Positions 58,128 through 64,000 of a DNA stretch of 64,000 nt are shown in pieces. Each line of letters begins with the position of its first letter. Positions within the stretch are counted from its first letter, which is position 1. A program made the position numbers and the translations under genes. Where the stretch lies: contig JALBUN010000034.1 of the NCBI GenBank assembly GCA_025174535.1, positions 102,501 through 166,500 of the forward strand, given 5' to 3'. Below the pieces are notes generated by a model. That model did not search any database. It worked only from the letters and a program-made list of their open reading frames with translations, and was not told the DNA's origin. Origin of the DNA: Cantharellus purpuraceus (lineage: Eukaryota; Basidiomycota; Agaricomycetes; Cantharellales; Hydnaceae).

Positions 58128-59335
58128 TGTATGGGAACCACCCTTTCCCTGTCAAATTCCATTTATGCAGCACCAATGTGCTATTCTTTGCTTTTCCATT
58201 CCTAAATTAAATATTCTCTAACTTGACAACCACAGCCTCTCAGGGCACTATTTTCCATGCAGATCATCACCTGAGATGTGGCTATCCATGGCTGTCCAAA
58301 CCAGTGCAGAAAACAGGGTGGACACCCTTCTTCTTGCCTGATCAGTGCCTAGTTCAGGGATCAGATCAGCTGATGGGTGATCAGATCAGGTGATTGCCTT
58401 GGAATATTCTACCCCTTTCCATAACATTCTAGCTGTTTCCTTCTATTATTAGATAGAACTTTCCAGAACCATTATTCAGCTCCTGATCAGTGTTAGCACA
58501 GTGATCAGAACCTGTGATTGGCTTGGAATATTCTACCCCTTTCTTCCACCTTCCACAACCTTCCAGTAGTTTCCATCTATTAATAGGTAGAATATTCCAG
58601 AAGCATTAGTCAGCTCCTGTAAATACAATATATAAGGAGGTCATTCTGCCTCTGAAATAGTAACATATCCAACCTATTCTACCCATCTTCTGCACATCAG
58701 TGTGACTAGAGTGACATACAGTGTCATCCTCTATCTCAGTAACTGTTGATTACCAGTTCAAGGATCTTTTACAGTTGTGTAACTGTACTTGATTGCACTC
58801 AAAGTAGTGATTGTCCTGCTTTGGGCATGAGTGTAGTATCTGCCTCACGTGACTACAAATCTACAGGGTGAGATTGTCTGTCAATAGTCCTGCCATTAGT
58901 GCTCTTGTTTAAGTTACTAGTGTGTACTGCCTTTGCAGAGCATTAGGATCTTGAACTCATGTGAAGCAGTTGCTAGACTACTTCACACATTGCTGTTACC
59001 TGCTTCAGAGTGTCACTGGTTGGATGGTTGGATTCATCCACCTACTTCCTTTAGCCTCTAAGTGCATTCCCCTCTTTTTGGAATATCTGGACCCCTAAGC
59101 ATCTGTGAACTCTACACTCTGGAAGTCTTATTCATTCCCTACTGCTAAGAAATGTATTACTTCCTGCGTATCATCTGCATTGACCATTACAATGGATTGT
59201 AACCAAAGTACAAACGTTAAATCGTTTCTGGAGTTGTGCTGCAGTAGGATTTGATATTCTTCTCAGCTGTTCATTCACGGAATTGTGGTGATTTAGAGTT
59301 TGCCCTAACACCATAATTTTGCGGGTTCCGAAACA
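58128..59335 (+). mobile_element. LTR family A, 1,208 bp, no TGACTC array
   Basis: TGTATGGGAACCACC...GGTTCCGAAACA, inserted in copia gag. Flanks CATGC and GGACC do not match. It is followed by a second family A 3' segment (59,336-59,448 plus 60,128-60,264). Like the copy at 1.4 kb it lacks the site array, so the family has array-bearing and array-less subtypes. Confidence 0.85.
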
Positions 59336-59448
59336 GGACCCCTAAGCATCTGTGAACTCTAGACTCTGGAAGTCTTATTCATTTCTTGCTGCTAAGAAAC
59401 GTATTACTTTTCTGTGTATAGTCTGCATTGACCAATACAAAGGATTGT

Positions 59449-60122
59449 TGTTATGACTATATTCATTAACGTCCAGATCCCCATCCGATCCACTCAGATC
59501 CCCATGCATATGAAATCTATACTCCATTTGGAAACCGCCGTCTCCATCTACCTGTCCAATTGCCACCACTGATTCCATCTCCGGCTCTGATTGATGCATC
59601 AGCATCACCATAGGAACCCAGACACCCATCCCCGTCGGACTCAGACATACTCATGTAAGGCCATCGGCCTCGGAGACCCATCACCGGAGTAATTATTATT
59701 AGATTTCGAATATGTATTTAAGTTGCCTGACTGGGGACTTCATTCCCCAGTTCAAATATCAAATCACGCCTAGCTCCTAAGTCTGATCCTAACTCTCTAA
59801 GTCATACTCCGTCTCTGAAATCTCGGACACCAGTATTAGTGAGGGTGCAGCACATAAGCTGAAGCCAAGTCCATTCCGACCCCCACGATGTGCTCCAACT
59901 CCAACCCAAACTCCAACCCAAACTCCAACCCAAACTCCAACCCAAACTCCAACCCAAACTCCAACCCAAACTCCAACCCAAACTCCAACCCAAACTCCAA
60001 CCCAAACTCCAACCCAAACTCCAACCCAAACTCCAACCCAAACTCCAACCCAAACTCCAACCCAAACTCCAACCCAAACTCCAACCCAAACTCCAACCCC
60101 CAACCGGACCTAGTGTGTAACA
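59449..60122 (+). mobile_element. Complete solo LTR family C, 674 bp, TSD ATTGT
   Basis: TGTTATGACTATATTC...CTAGTGTGTAACA, flanked by ATTGT at 59,444-59,448 and 60,123-60,127. It is inserted in the U5 segment of a family A LTR; removal restores 'aaaggattgtaaccaaag'. Its minisatellite unit is CAACCCAAACTC (about 59,897-60,096, some 16 copies), one base different from that at 16.8 kb. Confidence 0.93.
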
Positions 60123-60264
60123 ATTGTAACCAAAGTACAAACATTAAATCATTTCTGGAGTTGTGCTGCAGCAGGGTTTGATATTCTTCTCAGCTGTTCA
60201 TTCATGGAATTGTGGTGATTTAGAGTTTGCCCTAACACCATAATTTTGCAGGTTCCAAAACAGT

Positions 60265-61136
60265 TGTCATCATGTTCAGTGAATAAGCAGCATTGAACTT
60301 TTGCAACATAAGTAATTCTTCATCATCAGAAACTCCATCTTCATCCACATTTCTCTTCAATAATCACTCCATATTTCTGGCAGTCCAGGCATTGTTAATA
60401 TCATCAAGGTAATGTGGATTGGTTAATTCCGTTTGCCTCAATAGATTAGCATCGTCGGTAGTATCGGTTGCAGGAATGTTAATTAAGCCTGAAGGATAAC
60501 CAACCATCTTAACTTTGAAGAAAGTTGAGTATGTGTAATAAACAAGTGAAAATTTTCTTTTGAAGATTTTAGGATGAGGGTAAAGAGCACATTTTTGTTT
60601 CAATGAAGGCGCATTTTTGTTATGTATAGGTAGGATGAAATTAGCTAATCTTGATTAATCAGCCCAGTTGCATGCGCTCTCATTCACAAGTTCATTTGGT
60701 GCTGCAACATAACACAAGAATATCTGCTCTCTATCTTACTTACGTTTCTGTTATGTAGTTTATTCAGGTAACCACTTAGCCATATCCACAATATACAGAC
60801 TGAGTTTTCAGACTTCAACACAGACAGTCTACATTTCCTCAACGTCCGGTTCTGCTGCTCGTGCAACTTTGCTGAGATTGAATGGTATTGAAGACTGCTT
60901 TTGGGGATTTTATGAATGCTGGGTACTTGGCATGGCCATGGTAAACTCTTAGTTCACAATGTACGTGCACGCAGCGAGAATCCGAAACATTCTTCAATAG
61001 GGGCGAGGAGTTTTACAAGTGAGTAACGCCACGAGGCCGTGCGGGACGAAGTGATCGAGGACGTCACTAGGCGCCGCCGGGCTTTCGTGAGCCATATTAA
61101 GCGGCCTACACGTGTGGCTGGTTCATACAGGGCCCC
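60265..61136. other. Repeat-gene boundary; possible unknown minus-strand frame
   Basis: A minus-strand frame at 60,603-60,364 encodes an acidic/Asn-rich peptide (I-P-A-T-D-T-T-D-D-A-N-L-L-R). It continues in a nearby frame as D-E-D-G-V-S-D-D-E-E. I do not recognise it; it may be a decayed gene. The last 180 bp hold the HSBP1 promoter. Confidence 0.35.
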
Positions 61137-61633
61137 ATGCCTGCGACAAAGGCGGCCCATCTGAAGGTCGCGCCTGGTGCAAATGCTAATACCCCTACAC
61201 CCTCCAAGCCTGGTTCACCCGCAAACACACATGAAACATCAAATTCCCGTATTGAATCTACTTCAGCAACGCAGCTGGAAAATATTTCCAATCCTCGTGA
61301 ACTTACAGCCTTTGTAAGAACTGCGTTACATACCATGCTCATCTCAACTTCTCAGCAATAATGAACGATAGGTGGAAGCTGTACTTAAACAGTTAGAGGA
61401 CAAATTCGATGAGACGTCGACCCAGGTCCTTGACCGAAGTGCGTTCATTATTTGCTTTTCTTGAACGTCATTTCATATATATACATGACCTAGTGTCGCA
61501 GATGTCATCTCGTCTCGATTCATTGGAGACGTCTATTCAAGAGCTCCTAAATGGAGACCTGAGCATACCGGGCTCTCCGACACCTGACACCCTTGTCATC
61601 AAAACCCAGAGTCTGAGAGGAAATACACAGTAA
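61137..61633 (+). CDS. HSBP1: Heat-shock-factor-binding protein 1 homologue, 127 aa
   Basis: Exons 61137-61313, 61372-61438 and 61494-61633. Residues 50-100 are a continuous heptad-repeat coiled coil with the family core: E-L-T-A-F-V, K-F-D-E, Q-V-L-D-R-M-S-Q-M-S-S-R-L-D-S-L-E, then I-Q-E-L-L-N-G-D. HSBP1 forms small trimeric or hexameric coiled coils, was described as a negative regulator of heat-shock factor, and also supports WASH complex assembly. The N-terminal 50 residues (Pro/Ser/Thr-rich) and the 35-residue tail are longer than in animals. Intron placement is fixed by phase and by restoring the M of R-M-S-Q. Confidence 0.9.
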
Positions 61634-61836
61634 ACTGATGATCTGGACTGGCCACACATCTCTATCCTACATGTATTACGCGCCATTAGATGCGATTAGC
61701 TCATGGAATGGAATATGCTAGCCAAGCATCATCGAGACCTTCTATACCACCCATCCATTCAGATGCGACGCTTGATACCCAAGTCTTGACACCCCACCCG
61801 GCCAATATGACTAACGCTGTGATCATAGGATGACAG

Positions 61837-63007
61837 TCAAGGACCACTATTTGGATACAAGTCAATTATAAAAGTACCAGTAGCAACGTGGAAAATACCT
61901 CTTAATCCAAACCCTGCCGCCATGCCACCAAGAACGTTCCTAACCACCCATTGACGATCCAATTTATCCTCATCCAACAACTCTAATGCGCTATTGATCA
62001 ACGGGTTACTGTATTTTTTCCATGACATAGATGCCGTGTTCTCAGGACGCCAGATGGACAGCATCAATAGCAGAAACAGCTTCGTCAACGATGAATACAG
62101 GAGAGTCAAGGGAACGTGTGATGCCCTGGGAAGACAATAAGTTCAGAGAGAATGAGAATAAATGTAACGGTTGTCGCACCTGAATTCAAGTCTAATTGCC
62201 GAGGTGGCATTTCGAGAGAACGTACGGAGGAGGCGGAGCACCAGAACGCAGCCACAGGTGACTCCTGTATGGAAACTGACGGTTTCTACAAACGTTTGGT
62301 ATACCTTCTTGAAGGAAAATATGAGCGGAACTGACCGACGAGACATCCCACGAATGTTTTGATAAATATTTGTCTAGCTTCGCGATTCCATGGTGATGCC
62401 TCGCCTGGGATGGTAGCTCCTATGGGATCTACCAGCAGCAGAATTACTATACAGAGGGTTGTATCTCAAACAAAGTGACACACAATGATTTGACCAACGA
62501 ATAACTACCTTATAATGTCAGAAACTTTCTCTACGCCTCATTGGGATTCAGAGTGTCACTCACAGGCATCAGTCAAAATCAAAGTGATGCCTAATTCAAA
62601 CGCTGTCTTTCTTCGTTTCTAGAGAAACCAGGGTAGTTGTGTTTAACCAATCCACTTGAAGGACCTACTTGTTCACGTTCTTCGGAATTGCTCTCTGTGG
62701 TCCTTGCGGTCACACCGACTGTATTCGTACCAGACTCTCTCCTAGGTGCAGTTCCGCGGTTGAAAAGAAGATGTCGGTAAACACCTCTTTTTAGTAAAAT
62801 CAAGTCCAGAAGCAATGTCAAACTGTCATATTCCACATATGGATCTGCAAATGAGAGACATTGAGGCTATCGTGTGGCAATGAGTGAGCCGCGCCTTCGG
62901 ATCCCTGAAATAAAACTAACACACTGTTCAAGACGAAGGTTGTTCTCTGATTGATACACAGTGTAAAGATGTTCAATAGGCGAAGTGCAGGTCGTGCAAA
63001 TGGGCAT
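61837..63007 (-). CDS. ARV1: ARV1, ER sterol/lipid homeostasis protein, 7 exons, 285 aa
   Basis: Arv1 is an ER membrane protein needed for sterol distribution and GPI-anchor synthesis. Exons: 63007-62921, 62866-62656, 62590-62564, 62504-62484, 62446-62352, 62307-62180, 62125-61837; total 858 nt. The N-terminal zinc ribbon has C-T-T-C (residues 4-7) and C-P-Q-C, the second pair created by splicing of exons 1 and 2. Then come F-A-D-P-Y-V-E-Y-D and L-D-L-I-L-L-K-R-G-V-Y-R-H-L-L-F-N-R-G, the family hallmark. Hydrophobic segments follow: T-L-I-L-T-D-A-F-I-R-W, a second near F-V-E-T-V-S-F-H-T-G-V, and a third with S-S-L-T-K-L-F-L-L-L-M-L-S-I-W. Two exons are only 27 and 21 nt. It is divergent from the ABHD11-type gene. 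Confidence 0.9.
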
Positions 63008-63061
63008 GTTACTACTAGAAGTTGGCGCGAAAGAGGAGTTACGTAATCGAGGAGGCGTGTG
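63008..63061. promoter_or_regulatory. 54-bp divergent promoter, ARV1 / ABHD11-type gene
   Basis: Only 54 bp separate the start codons, so 5' UTRs must be very short or overlapping. No TATA box is seen. Confidence 0.5.
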
Positions 63062-64000
63062 ATGCTTTTAGCGACGAAATTTCCAAGAGCTACCTTAACA
63101 AACATCTTGTTAAGAGGACTGAGAAAGAGGGCTGTCTCGATTTTGTCTCGGGAGCCCTTAGAACTTCAGTATGAACGAGTAGGTGCACCCTCTTCGACTG
63201 GTCCTATTGGTCCATTGGTGATTTGCCACGGCCTTTTGTGGGTAATTTATGTTCGCATGATTGCCACACTTCTGATATCAATTTGCGCCCACATTCTTGT
63301 GAAATATTTAGCGGTTCAAAGCAGAACTGGAGATCCTTGTCAAAGGCATTTGCAGCTCGTTTGGGTGCCGATGTTTACTCACTGGTGATTCTACTTTTCT
63401 TGATCTACATGGAGTATGGATACGACTTTCAAAATACACAGGACCTTAGGAACCACGGCTCATCTCCTCACGCTGATGTGATGGATTATACTAGCATGGC
63501 CTCTGACGTCCTCCACTTTTGCCGTACTCACACTTTATCCAACATATCACTGCTAGGACATTCCATGTATGGATATCTCATGATATGCAACCCTTACCTC
63601 TCCCAATGTTTCGCATTCTCTTAGGGGCGGCAAGGTTGCAATGGCGTTGGCTCTAAGCCCAGACCTTCCGCCAGGCATCCTATCACATTTGATCGTGGCG
63701 GATATTGCCCCGTCACAAGGAGTACTTTCCTCCGAATTCAAGAATTACACGGATGCGATGCAAAAGATTGAACAACTACAAGTGACTACTCGAAAGGAAG
63801 CCAATGATATCATTCATGAAGTAGAGCCGGTAAGTCATGGGAACGCTCCTGGGCAATTCACATTAATTCTGATGCAAGTGCTCCCAAGGACACTTCTATC
63901 CGCGCGTTTCTGCTTACAAACCTCACATCCGATCATGGGGGAGCCCCCCTGAAATTTCGTGTGCCAATCGACACCATAAAAAAATCCATGGGTGTGATCG
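63062..64000 (+). CDS. ABHD11/Imo32-type mitochondrial alpha/beta-hydrolase, 3' end outside window
   Basis: Exons 63062-63237, 63312-63384, 63442-63566, 63625-63829 and 63889 onward, running off the window. ABHD11-type enzymes are mitochondrial serine hydrolases; in animals the protein protects lipoylated 2-oxoglutarate dehydrogenase. Visible: a basic N-terminus fitting a presequence, the oxyanion-hole loop H-G-L-F-G-S-K-Q-N-W (made by splicing), V-Y-S-L-D-L-R-N-H-G-S-S, the nucleophile elbow G-H-S-M-G-G-K-V (also across a junction), and I-V-A-D-I-A-P. The catalytic Asp and His are beyond or near the edge, so completeness cannot be judged. Confidence 0.85.

Overview
The window reads as nuclear DNA of a basidiomycete fungus, most likely an agaricomycete. 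Its host genes are cut into many short exons by introns of about 50-56 bp. It carries nuclear genes for mitochondrial proteins and a multi-pass membrane protein of a type common in mushroom genomes. It also carries fungal Ty1/copia and Ty3/gypsy remains. I built the exon models by eye, requiring splice signals, phase continuity and conserved family motifs. In almost every gene the exon lengths sum to a multiple of three, which checks the models independently.

Layout. (1) 1-17.4 kb is a retroelement graveyard: a copia gag fragment, decayed gypsy gag-protease coding sequence, and nested LTRs of at least four families. One apparently intact 15-exon membrane-protein gene (7.4-9.2 kb) lies in a block that splits the gypsy gag. 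(2) 18.1-36.4 kb is a dense housekeeping island: TBC-domain Rab GAP, COA6, a DUF4604 protein, the TFIIH subunit TFB2, the proteasome chaperone NAS6/gankyrin, a RING protein with SUMO-interacting-like motifs, LAS1, one unknown protein and mitochondrial uL30. (3) 36.9-46.7 kb looks like a small metabolic locus: two FAD monooxygenases of salicylate-hydroxylase type and a drug/H+-antiporter-like MFS transporter. A perfect 78-bp palindrome lies 145 bp upstream of the transporter. (4) 47.9-60.3 kb is a second retroelement graveyard: a copia element whose pol is split by a 1.4-kb insertion, plus LTRs inside LTRs. (5) 61.1-64 kb returns to genes: an HSBP1-like protein, ARV1, and an ABHD11-type hydrolase cut by the window edge.

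No single operon-like system joins the housekeeping genes. What they share is compactness: divergent pairs are separated by 54, 80 and 156 bp. The two FAD enzymes and the MFS pump could act together on a small aromatic compound, but that is inference.

The most unusual signals are in the repeats. The gypsy coding strand (3.8-5.8 and 11.8-12.7 kb) is an almost unbroken series of short hairpins. One LTR family carries upstream arrays of TGASTCA (Gcn4/AP-1-type) sites. Another LTR family carries its own 12-bp minisatellite, whose unit differs between copies. Five-base target-site duplications let several solo LTRs be delimited to the base.
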